Source of the DNA: Cellvibrionales bacterium UBA1963
GTDB taxonomy: Bacteria; Pseudomonadota; Gammaproteobacteria; Pseudomonadales; UBA7434
Direction: 5' to 3'
Assembly (NCBI GenBank): GCA_002336035.1
Contig: DDED01000137.1
Coordinates: forward strand, 1-17,888
Length of the DNA: 17,888 nt
A program made the translations under genes and the position numbers. The notes beneath the pieces were generated by a model. The model saw only the letters and a program-made list of their open reading frames with translations. It was not told the DNA's origin and searched no databases. The stretch's first letter is position 1. Each line of letters opens with the position of its first letter. Of this stretch, positions 1 to 5,760 are shown piece after piece.

Positions 1-1
1 T

Positions 2-781
2 GTTGACCCGTACATGCAACAGCCTATTTTTGAACAACGCGATAGAGCGCGGGAGCGCTTAGAAGAAATTATCACAGCCATGATAGATGAACGGCGTAAC
101 AGCGACATTGAATACACCGATGCACTGGCGACTTTTATGACCGGCACCTATGCTGATGGCAGTTGTTTGACCAGCACTGAGGTCACTGGCTTGGTAATAG
201 CGACCATTTTTGCAGGCCACCACACCAGTTCAGGTACCTCGACGTGGATGCTAACGGAGTTAGCGAGGCATCCTGAAGATACTGCGGCCATTGTTGAAGA
301 GCTGAATGCGGTTTACCAACACGATGAAACGCTCAGTCATAATGCTTTGCGTGAAATGCCGAAAATGGAATCTTTTTTGAATGAAGTGTTACGTGTCCAC
401 CCGCCTTTGGTGGTGCTGATGCGGCGGGTTATCAATGACATTGAATTTGACGGCCATGCGATAACAGCGGGTAAAACCGTGGCTATTTCTATTTTTGGTT
501 CGCATCGTAATCCTGAGTATTTTCCTGATCCAGAAAAATTTGATCCGAGCCGAACGGAACCAGAAACAATGTTCGCTTACATACCATTTGGTGGTGGGCG
601 GCATAAATGCGGAGGAAATGCTTTTGCACTATTACAGCAAAAGGCTATTTTCAGCGCATTGTTACGTCGCTATAGTTTCGAAATTGTTGATCATACCGAC
701 AGTTATGTTGATGATTTGTCAGGTATGGTATTACGCCCAGAAAGTCCGTGTCGCCTTCGTTATAAGCGCCGCTCAAGTTAG
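2..781 (+). CDS. cyp51: CYP51-type sterol 14-alpha-demethylase (cytochrome P450), 5' end outside the window
   Basis: The reading frame is open to the left edge, so about 259 C-terminal residues are visible; bacterial CYP51 proteins are about 450 aa. The I-helix carries AGHHTSSGT, the pattern I recall from Mycobacterium tuberculosis CYP51 and characteristic of this family. The K-helix ExxR is seen in NEVLRVHPP. The heme-binding loop is FGGGRHKCGG, with the axial cysteine codon at 608-610. The tail (AIFSALLRRYSFE, then a basic C-terminus) also resembles the mycobacterial enzyme. CYP51 removes the 14-alpha methyl group of sterol precursors in three oxygen- and electron-dependent steps. It is followed after 56 bp by a ferredoxin gene, the same adjacency as in M. 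tuberculosis (Rv0764c-Rv0763c), and then by two more genes of probable sterol metabolism. A P450 acting on another steroid cannot be excluded, but the I-helix signature argues for CYP51. The ATG at 14 is internal. Confidence 0.93.
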   Translation, partial: VDPYMQQPIFEQRDRARERLEEIITAMIDERRNSDIEYTDALATFMTGTYADGSCLTSTEVTGLVIATIFAGHHTSSGTSTWMLTELARHPEDTAAIVEELNAVYQHDETLSHNALREMPKMESFLNEVLRVHPPLVVLMRRVINDIEFDGHAITAGKTVAISIFGSHRNPEYFPDPEKFDPSRTEPETMFAYIPFGGGRHKCGGNAFALLQQKAIFSALLRRYSFEIVDHTDSYVDDLSGMVLRPESPCRLRYKRRSS

Positions 782-837
782 TGGTATTATCAGTAAGTAA
801 TTCACTGTATTGTCGATAAATAATATGGGGTAATTCG

Positions 838-1050
838 ATGAAAATACGGATTGATTTAGATCTATGTCAAGGCCATAGCGTCTGTTTAGATGAGGCACCT
901 GAAATATTTTCTGTTGAAGATCAAAATGATGATTATCCAAAAGTAAAAGTGTTAAATTTGGAGCCTTCAGTGGATTTAGAAGATAAAGTGAGGCTGGCCG
1001 CTCGCTACTGCCCGAATAAGGTCATTACGTTAGTTGAGGATGATGAATGA
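838..1050 (+). CDS. 3Fe-4S ferredoxin, probable CYP51 electron donor
   Basis: This 70-aa acidic protein carries the cluster motif CxxHxxC (Cys10, His13, Cys16) and a distal Cys58-Pro59. That is the pattern of P450-associated 3Fe-4S ferredoxins, in which the usual second cysteine of a 4Fe-4S site is replaced, here by His13. Such proteins pass single electrons from a ferredoxin reductase to a P450; no reductase gene is in the window. A GGGG ribosome binding site at 827-830 lies 7 bases before the ATG. The stop codon overlaps the start of the next gene in an ATGA arrangement (1047-1050), so the two are translationally coupled. Position directly after cyp51 makes that P450 the likely partner, by inference. 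Family assignment is nearly certain. Confidence 0.95.
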   Translation: MKIRIDLDLCQGHSVCLDEAPEIFSVEDQNDDYPKVKVLNLEPSVDLEDKVRLAARYCPNKVITLVEDDE

Positions 1051-2093
1051 CGGTATTAATTACTGGAGCAACAGGTTTTATCGGTTCGCATGTGGCACGG
1101 CATTTGTTGCGTGCCAATCAATCAGTTCGATTATTAGTGCGTGACCTTGAGCGTGCGAAAGAAATTTTTACTCGCATTGATTTACCGTTTAACACTGAGC
1201 ACTGCGAACTGGTCGTAGGCGACATCACAGATAAAGCATCCGTTGACACGGCGATGATGAATATACAGGGGGTAATTCACGCGGCGGCGGCCACTCCGAT
1301 AGCGGCGCCATCTGTCGAAGCTTTACAGCAGATCAATGTTATTGGCACACAGAATATACTTGATGCGAGTGTAACTGCTAAGGTATCACGGTTTATTTAT
1401 GTATCAAGTGCAACAGCTGTTTTTAATACCGACGCTAGTCACATTGATTTAGCCAAACCTTTAGTCATGCCTACCATGCCCTATGGTCGCAGCAAAGCAG
1501 CGGCTGAAAACCTAGTGCGTGAAAAGCAGCAGCAAGGTGCACCTATTTCTATTGTTTATCCCTCGGGTGTTATAGGGCCGCAAGATCCAGGCTTTTCAGA
1601 TGCCTTTAAGGCGCTTTACCACCGTTTTAATAACGGGTTCCGTATTTTTGACGGTGGGGGCATTCAACAGGTTGATGTGCGAGATGTGGCCGCATTGATT
1701 TCATCGATTGTGATTCAGGGCGAAAACAAAAGTCAATTGGCGCGACATTTAATTGTTGGCCATTACCTGACATGGTCTGAGCAAGCAGATTTAATTGATA
1801 AAATAAGTGGCCATGCGTTAACTCGATCTCATATGGCTGGTTGGAAGATGCGATTGTTGGGTCGCTTGTTTGATGTTTTTCGATTAATAAAAAAAGTCGA
1901 CTCGCCTGTGTCTGCCGAATTGATGCGGTATGCAACGCAGTGGCCCGAGATGTCAAATTCACCAGTATTATTTAAATATGGAATTGAATTACATAGTCCA
2001 GAAAAAACTATGAGCGACAGTTTAGAAGCCTTATTAGCGTCAGGCTATTTAACTTCAGAACAAGTGCCTGCTTTAATTAAACAATCAATTTAA
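1047..2093 (+). CDS. Extended SDR / NAD(P)-dependent epimerase-dehydratase family, possible sterol 3-beta-dehydrogenase/C-4 decarboxylase
   Basis: The 348-aa protein begins with a Rossmann dinucleotide-binding loop TGATGFIGSH (Gly7, Gly10, Gly13). The catalytic set is visible as YVSSAT (Ser120/Ser121) and YGRSK (Tyr146, Lys150). The C-terminal half is the variable substrate-binding part of extended SDRs. Relatives include 3-beta-hydroxysteroid dehydrogenases, ERG26/NSDHL-type sterol C-4 decarboxylases, dihydroflavonol-4-reductase-like enzymes and HpnA; motifs alone do not separate these. The operon (cyp51, ferredoxin, cycloisomerase) favours oxidation of a sterol 3-beta-hydroxyl, perhaps with loss of a C-4 carboxyl group, but this is inference. 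As I recall, the M. tuberculosis cyp51 locus also has an adjacent SDR gene (Rv0765c). The start overlaps the ferredoxin stop by 4 bases. SDR family membership is secure; the substrate is not. Confidence 0.85.
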   Translation: MTVLITGATGFIGSHVARHLLRANQSVRLLVRDLERAKEIFTRIDLPFNTEHCELVVGDITDKASVDTAMMNIQGVIHAAAATPIAAPSVEALQQINVIGTQNILDASVTAKVSRFIYVSSATAVFNTDASHIDLAKPLVMPTMPYGRSKAAAENLVREKQQQGAPISIVYPSGVIGPQDPGFSDAFKALYHRFNNGFRIFDGGGIQQVDVRDVAALISSIVIQGENKSQLARHLIVGHYLTWSEQADLIDKISGHALTRSHMAGWKMRLLGRLFDVFRLIKKVDSPVSAELMRYATQWPEMSNSPVLFKYGIELHSPEKTMSDSLEALLASGYLTSEQVPALIKQSI

Positions 2094-2111
2094 AATATCA
2101 TAAGGATGACC

Positions 2112-2936
2112 ATGCTTGCCGAAAACAGCCATACTACTTCAGGTTACTGGTTCTCTCCTAATGCGAGTAAAGCCTGGGCCGAAAAATTCTTTTTAGCTTA
2201 CTTGCCCTTTTTCTTTGCAGTGAATGCTGCTAAGCAAAAATTTGGCTGGATGAACGTTGACACTTTTTGGCACATCACACAAAATTTAATTTTACTAATG
2301 CCTCTGTATATTATTCCTTTGTTAATTCGTGATGAGTCACATATTGGCAGAAAATGGCACCAAAGCTATTGGTTTAAAGCCAATATTTGGATTTTTATTT
2401 TTGTTTTTACGGCCACATATTTTTTTACGGAATACTTTTTTGATGTTTTAGGCATGATCTATTTTTTCCCGCAAGTGAACTGGTACTTCGATGCTAATTT
2501 GTTAGGCTCTGGCGAGCAAAGAGTACCGCTAGGTATGTATTTCAATGCGCCAGCCTTCTTTATTGCCTACCACACTATGTCTGTCATTCTGATGCGAAGA
2601 TTTAGAACGTCAAGAATAGGAAGAAGTCATGCTGCATGGATGATTACAATTATTGTTGCCGCATTATTTTTTGCTTGGGCTGAAACTCGTTTTGTTGCCA
2701 CCGATGCAAATGCCCCTTACTTTGCCTACAAAAATTTATCATGGATGTTAAGCTGGGGCTCAATTTTTTATGCGTGTTATTTTGTAGTAAGTTTTCCAAT
2801 GTTTTATCGGCTTGATGAGGCTGCCGATGATAATTGGCCGCTTTCGAAAGTAGCTATTGACGCATTGGCAGCATCAATGTTGGCATTCTTTTTATTAGAT
2901 TTTGCTTCGCGCCTGATACCACCCCTGGCGGTCTAA
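2112..2936 (+). CDS. Cycloeucalenol cycloisomerase-like (CPI1 family) integral membrane protein
   Basis: In plants this enzyme opens the 9-beta,19-cyclopropane ring of cycloeucalenol to give obtusifoliol. The 274-aa protein matches plant CPI1 (about 280 aa), as I recall it, along its whole length. Shared blocks include an N-terminal NxSKxWxExFFLxYxPF, a central YWxKANxWI followed by YFxTxYFFxVLGxxYxFP, and a C-terminal FYAxYFxVSFPMFxRxDE followed by WxLSxVAxDALxAxML. About seven hydrophobic segments are visible (near residues 26-40, 52-70, 88-108, 139-160, 172-190, 207-230 and 246-268), so it should sit in the inner membrane. I chose ATG 2112 because AAGG at 2102-2105 is well spaced for it; ATG 2106 would overlap that site. 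The gene starts 18 bp after the SDR stop. Function on a sterol is inferred from homology and from neighbouring cyp51, the next enzyme in the plant route. Confidence 0.9.
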   Translation: MLAENSHTTSGYWFSPNASKAWAEKFFLAYLPFFFAVNAAKQKFGWMNVDTFWHITQNLILLMPLYIIPLLIRDESHIGRKWHQSYWFKANIWIFIFVFTATYFFTEYFFDVLGMIYFFPQVNWYFDANLLGSGEQRVPLGMYFNAPAFFIAYHTMSVILMRRFRTSRIGRSHAAWMITIIVAALFFAWAETRFVATDANAPYFAYKNLSWMLSWGSIFYACYFVVSFPMFYRLDEAADDNWPLSKVAIDALAASMLAFFLLDFASRLIPPLAV

Positions 2937-3395
2937 TTATTCGTAAGGTTCACATACAAAGACAGGGATGTTGCGATCAGTACGGTTTTGGTAATCGTCG
3001 TATTCTTTGTAATAGCTGACGCAAGTTGGCCAGACTTCTGCTTTTTCAGCATCATCAACTTGCCTTGCGCGTAGTTTCATTTTCTTGCTTTTATACTGCA
3101 CAGTGACATCACTGTTTTTTTGAATACTTTTAACCCAAACCGGTGATTTTGGAGCCCCGCCTTGGCTGCCAACCACAATGACCCCGTTTTTATAAGGCAC
3201 GTACATTAATGGAATCGTTCGCTCAGTGCCGCTTTTAGCCCCAATCATAGTGACTAGCATGACATCGCGACCCGTGAGCGTGCCCATAATTCGTCCGCCA
3301 GTTAACTTGTACATAAATACATTCAGTTTAGAGTAGGGACGAATAAACTTCCTTAGTTGAACAAATTCCTGCTCAGTCATTTGGTTTTCAGCCAT
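2937..3395 (-). CDS. Ddn-like deazaflavin (F420)-dependent nitroreductase-family protein
   Basis: The 152-aa protein resembles M. tuberculosis Ddn (151 aa) in length and order of motifs. It has an N-terminal helix (residues about 10-32), an IGAKSGxxRxIPL block like the cofactor-binding TGRKTG region, a GSQGGAPKSPVW block, and a C-terminal WPxxVxxYxxYxDYQxxTDRxIPVxVCEP. Members are small split-beta-barrel enzymes that use reduced F420 to reduce nitroimidazoles, quinones or other unsaturated substrates. F420 is uncommon in gammaproteobacteria, so the cofactor is uncertain. A GGAG site lies 8 bases before the ATG. The stop codon abuts that of the convergent cycloisomerase gene with no intervening base, so any terminator lies inside one of the two genes. 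It follows flgN on the same strand after 117 bp and may be partly co-transcribed with it. Its physiological substrate is unknown; a link to sterol reduction is only a possibility. Confidence 0.9.
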   Translation of the reverse strand: MAENQMTEQEFVQLRKFIRPYSKLNVFMYKLTGGRIMGTLTGRDVMLVTMIGAKSGTERTIPLMYVPYKNGVIVVGSQGGAPKSPVWVKSIQKNSDVTVQYKSKKMKLRARQVDDAEKAEVWPTCVSYYKEYDDYQNRTDRNIPVFVCEPYE

Positions 3396-3453
3396 GACTA
3401 TTCTCCAGTCTGTTAATTATTGATTTGTTTCATCGTAAAGTACCGCTTAGCGT

Positions 3454-3483
3454 ATAACAAGCGCTATTGAGGTATCTTTGCAA
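3454..3483 (-). promoter_or_regulatory. Weak sigma-70-like promoter candidate for the Ddn-like gene
   Basis: On the minus strand TTGCAA (3478-3483) is followed after 18 bases by TGTTAT (3454-3459). This is an imperfect -35/-10 pair about 60 bases before the start codon at 3395. The 117-bp gap to flgN has no clear terminator, only short inverted repeats (CGCTTAG at 3444-3450 and CTAAGCG at 3492-3498). The match is weak and could be chance. Confidence 0.3.
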
Positions 3484-3512
3484 TCGTTAATCTAAGCGTT
3501 ATAGAGAGATTT

Positions 3513-4070
3513 TTATGCCTGAGTTAAGGCCCTTCTTGATAAGAAGTTTTCTGTCTGCCCTAACGCATTGTAAGTCTGAGTCGTTGATGTTTGGCCGTGA
3601 AGAATATTCATGAAGCGGTCAACGTTCTGTTTTAATCCAGTGATAATTGTTTCATTCAACAATAATACTCGTTGACAGGCCTTGAGCTGCTCTTCTAAAT
3701 TCAACCACATGCCTAATAGATCACTGGGTGTGTGCTGATTAAGGGCTTCAATTGTTGTTAGCCACTTTCCTTGTTGCGGGTAATAATCATGACGTTCGAG
3801 AACAGTGATTCGAAGCTGACTTCGTTGTTCAAGGCGCCTTACTAACGTATCTTTTTGCTTTGCAAAATCATTAATCGATGCATGATCTTGCTGTTCTAAT
3901 GCCAATTTTTCTTTATTAAGCCATTCTGTCAGTTGCTGCAGGTCAGCTTGATCTGCGCCTAGTGATTGATAAATCTCATTCGCTAAACTGCTCTTCCCTT
4001 GTTCATTGGTAGCCGTATTATTGGGCGATACTCTGCTATTATCACTTTGAGATGCTTGTTGAAATGCCAT
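3513..4070 (-). CDS. flgN: FlgN, export chaperone for hook-filament junction proteins
   Basis: The 185-aa protein is helical and coiled-coil-like throughout. It has the FlgN pattern of a leucine-rich helix with LNKEKLALEQQD near residues 50-61 and a following KxxLVxxLEQR helix. The C-terminal part holds the LLLNETIITGLKQNVDRFM helix and a TYNALG segment. FlgN binds the C-termini of FlgK and FlgL in the cytoplasm and delivers them to the flagellar export apparatus. Most FlgN proteins are about 140-160 aa; this one has an extra polar N-terminus rich in Ser, Asn and Gln (residues 1-30). An AAAGAG-type ribosome binding site precedes the ATG. It follows flgA on the same strand after 48 bp, as in enteric bacteria, but without flgM between them. 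The call rests on pattern plus position, since FlgN sequences are poorly conserved. Confidence 0.85.
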   Translation of the reverse strand: MAFQQASQSDNSRVSPNNTATNEQGKSSLANEIYQSLGADQADLQQLTEWLNKEKLALEQQDHASINDFAKQKDTLVRRLEQRSQLRITVLERHDYYPQQGKWLTTIEALNQHTPSDLLGMWLNLEEQLKACQRVLLLNETIITGLKQNVDRFMNILHGQTSTTQTYNALGQTENFLSRRALTQA

Positions 4071-4118
4071 AATTTGATTCTCTTTGATGGTCTATTGTCA
4101 GTCGTTGATCGCTAGTAA

Positions 4119-4880
4119 TTACATTAATGGTTTGACTTTCCCCGGCGCGACCACCATGGCCTTAATAATGCGTTTTGAGCTTTTGTTTCGAACCGAAATT
4201 TGTTGACCTTGGCTGCCATCACTCATTGCTATGCCAGCCATTTTTATTTCTAGGTTCGGTGTCGTTGAAACGATTGTCACTTGGTCACCACGCTTAATCC
4301 ATCGAGAGGGTTTAAGTGCTTGCTGCCTAATTGCTTGCCCTTCTGCGATACTCCTTTTGGCTGATTGACCAACTATTTGTGCAATTTCACTGTGGTAGTC
4401 TGCGACTTGAGAAACCAGTGCGTGCTCCGTTAATACGACATCGTCAGCGCTGATGACGGTATTACGACTGATGGAATGCTTAGCTGTTACTACCTTTTGC
4501 CAATAGGTAAAGCTTAAGGGTATAAACACTGACCAAGATTTTTTATCCTCACAGCTTACTTTGACAATTTTTCTACCGGCTCTGGCGTTACTTTTAGGGC
4601 CGTTGAAACGCAACGGTAACGAGCAGCGTGTCATGGCCATTCGCGCATCAATTTTAGCTGCTCGATACTCTACTCTGCTGCCAGTATTGACCTGACTCAA
4701 AAATTCCTTAGCGTAGGCTAGGGCTAGTTGTTGCAGTTCTGGAGCGTATATTTTTTGCTCAGCAGTACTCACTGTTGCATGTTGGTTGACGCTATTCGCG
4801 GCTTGGGCAAAAGTGACGGATAGACTGCAAAGCCAAACCAAGCCAACAAATAATAGTTGTGGCGCGCGGGTCAATTTCAT
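4119..4880 (-). CDS. flgA: FlgA, periplasmic chaperone for P-ring assembly
   Basis: The 253-aa protein starts with a signal peptide (basic KLTR, then hydrophobic LLFVGLVWLCSLSVTFA, cleavage probably after AQA near residue 27). The mature N-terminal part has the two cysteines usual for FlgA (in TRCSLPLRF and VSCED). From about residue 130 comes the SAF domain with KHSISRNTVISADDV, then an RxIxxGQAIRxxxLKPxxWIKRGDQV block, and a C-terminal half ending in APGKVKPLM. FlgA assists FlgI polymerization around the rod in the periplasm. The gene is divergent from flgB and probably heads an flgA-flgN operon. No strong ribosome binding site is visible; GGAT, about 12 bases upstream, is the best candidate. 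No clear sigma-54 or FliA promoter was found on this strand. Confidence 0.93.
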   Translation of the reverse strand: MKLTRAPQLLFVGLVWLCSLSVTFAQAANSVNQHATVSTAEQKIYAPELQQLALAYAKEFLSQVNTGSRVEYRAAKIDARMAMTRCSLPLRFNGPKSNARAGRKIVKVSCEDKKSWSVFIPLSFTYWQKVVTAKHSISRNTVISADDVVLTEHALVSQVADYHSEIAQIVGQSAKRSIAEGQAIRQQALKPSRWIKRGDQVTIVSTTPNLEIKMAGIAMSDGSQGQQISVRNKSSKRIIKAMVVAPGKVKPLM

Positions 4881-5004
4881 GTTTGTTGTAATCCATTTTT
4901 TTTCATTGCTGCCCTTCGAATTAAGAGTCTGTTTTTGATTGTTGCTGTTTGGTGCCTAGCATACCAGCCTGTGTCACTGCCTGTGGGCTTGCCTACAACC
5001 TTAT

Positions 5005-5017
5005 GCATGATTCATGC
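5005..5017. repeat. 13-bp palindrome in the flgA-flgB region
   Basis: GCATGA-T-TCATGC is a perfect inverted repeat around a single central base. It lies about 230 bp upstream of the sigma-54 promoter and about 125 bp from the flgA start, so it could be an operator for either side. The protein that would bind is unknown. Confidence 0.4.
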
Positions 5018-5102
5018 CTAGCCATCTAAAGCCATGCTTGTTATGTCCGGTTGTCGTGAATGTACGCCTTTAAAGGGGGGTTATGATTGCCTGGGTCTGT
5101 GT

Positions 5103-5118
5103 GCTTGCCAGTGCAAGC
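5103..5118. repeat. Inverted repeat GCTTGC-CAGT-GCAAGC
   Basis: Two perfect 6-bp arms are separated by 4 bp, 120-135 bp upstream of the -24 element of the flgB promoter. That is a usual distance for an enhancer of a sigma-54 activator. The fit to any known FleQ/FlrC site was not established. Confidence 0.4.
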
Positions 5119-5131
5119 GTGGTTGGATTAC

Positions 5132-5157
5132 GAGGCATTGCCGCATTGCGGCACCTC
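5132..5157. repeat. GC-rich hairpin upstream of the flgB promoter
   Basis: A 5-bp stem GCCGC-ATT-GCGGC (5140-5152) is enclosed by GAGG (5132-5135) and CCTC (5154-5157) across an uneven internal loop, and is followed by TTT. It could be a weak Rho-independent terminator that insulates flgB from upstream reading, or a protein-binding palindrome. The short T run makes the terminator reading doubtful. Confidence 0.35.
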
Positions 5158-5237
5158 TTTGCCGATCAGTTCGCTGGTGCAGACTGAAATCGTGAAAAAT
5201 AGTTATAAGCACATGAATATCCTACATTTTTATATTT

Positions 5238-5253
5238 TGGCATACCGGTTGCA
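5238..5253 (+). promoter_or_regulatory. Sigma-54 (RpoN) promoter of the flgB operon
   Basis: TGGCATACCGGTTGCA fits the sigma-54 consensus TGGCAC-N5-TTGCA with exact spacing. The invariant GG (-24) is at 5239-5240 and the invariant GC (-12) at 5251-5252; only the sixth base departs from consensus. Transcription should start near 5264, leaving a leader of about 90 bases before flgB. Sigma-54 control of rod and hook genes, with a FleQ/FleR- or FlrA/FlrC-type activator, is the rule in Pseudomonas and Vibrio. Confidence 0.82.
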
Positions 5254-5286
5254 AATAAAATATCGACAGCAATTGAATTAATCACA

Positions 5287-5335
5287 TTGTCATTACTGAT
5301 TTGAAACAAGGTTGTGACATTACCGGTGATGACAA
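5287..5335 (+). promoter_or_regulatory. Long-stem structure in the flgB leader
   Basis: In the predicted transcript, TTGTCATTAC (5287-5296) can pair with GTGATGACAA (5326-5335): nine Watson-Crick pairs and one G-U pair around a 29-base loop. The stem ends six bases before the flgB ribosome binding site (AAGGGAG, 5341-5347). It could modulate translation or mRNA stability of the first gene of the operon. Confidence 0.4.
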
Positions 5336-5352
5336 AAAGTAAGGGAGCGGGC

Positions 5353-5760
5353 ATGACAGCTATCAATTTTACTAACGCGTTGGGATTGCATGAGCAAGCA
5401 TTGCATATGCGTACAGAACGTTCTGCAGTATTGGCTAATAACCTTGCTAACGCAGAGACGCCTGGTTTCAAAGCGCAGGACTTTGATTTCGTTACCGCTC
5501 TCCAGCAGGCGCAAAAAGGTCAACGACATTCTCGCTTGCGTGTTACCCATGAACATCATGTTACTTCTACGACCTTAAATCACGGTTCCACGTCGATATT
5601 ATCTTACCGAGTGCCTCTGCAAAAAAGCCTTGATGGTAATACCGTTGATGCACAGCTAGAAAGTGCGGCCTTTGCTCGCAACGCATTAGAATTTGGTGCT
5701 AGCTTTCGATTTTTAAACGGTAAGTTTGCCAGTTTGAGTAAAGCGATATCCGGAAGATAA
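5353..5760 (+). CDS. flgB: FlgB, proximal rod protein
   Basis: The 135-aa protein starts MTAINFTNALGLHEQAL, matching Pseudomonas-type FlgB, and carries the rod/hook N-terminal signature LANNLANAETPGFKAQDFDF (residues about 28-47). The C-terminal amphipathic helix of rod proteins is visible (ALEFGASFRFLNGKFASLSKAI). FlgB is thought to form the most proximal part of the periplasmic rod, joined to FliE and the MS ring. I chose ATG 5353 because it is preceded by AAGGGAG and fits the family length (135-138 aa). An upstream in-frame ATG at 5314 would add 13 residues, lacks a good ribosome binding site, and would start inside the leader stem. First gene of the sigma-54 operon. Confidence 0.95.
   Translation: MTAINFTNALGLHEQALHMRTERSAVLANNLANAETPGFKAQDFDFVTALQQAQKGQRHSRLRVTHEHHVTSTTLNHGSTSILSYRVPLQKSLDGNTVDAQLESAAFARNALEFGASFRFLNGKFASLSKAISGR

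Larger units (their letters stand above)
4881..5352. other. Divergent flgA-flgB intergenic region (472 bp)
   Basis: No credible gene is seen here; the one short open frame (5087-5281) lacks a ribosome binding site and any recognizable motif. The region holds a sigma-54 promoter facing flgB, a 13-bp palindrome (GCATGA-T-TCATGC, 5005-5017), two further inverted repeats (5103-5118 and 5132-5157), two copies of GCCTAGC (4954-4960 and 5016-5022), and a long-range stem in the flgB leader. The palindromes upstream of -24 are candidates for an enhancer-binding activator such as FleQ or FlrC, or for a two-way regulator, but no consensus could be assigned. The cheV and cheR genes that sit between flgA and flgB in Pseudomonas and Vibrio are not present. 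Confidence 0.7.

Noticed and set aside
1627..1962. 111-aa antisense frame within the SDR gene
   Set aside because: Lies opposite a gene with clear catalytic motifs and has no motif of its own; taken as a shadow frame.
2106..2111. ATG 2106 as start of the cycloisomerase-like gene
   Set aside because: It overlaps the AAGGA site; ATG 2112 has correct spacing. The difference is only two residues.
5091..5108. Second sigma-54-like pair TGGGT...CTTGC
   Set aside because: The GG-to-GC spacing is one base too long, which is normally not tolerated by sigma-54.
5161..5168. GCCGATCA resembling a FliA -10 element upstream of flgB
   Set aside because: No -35-like sequence at the right distance (CGCATTGC is found there), and a much better sigma-54 promoter lies downstream.
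5087..5281. 64-aa open frame in the flgA-flgB region, starting just after a G-rich run
   Set aside because: No recognizable motif, it runs across the sigma-54 promoter, and its composition is not protein-like; the G-run is too far from the start to act as a ribosome binding site.
5314..5352. Longer start for flgB at ATG 5314
   Set aside because: No ribosome binding site, it starts inside the leader stem, and the family N-terminus begins at ATG 5353, which has AAGGGAG upstream.
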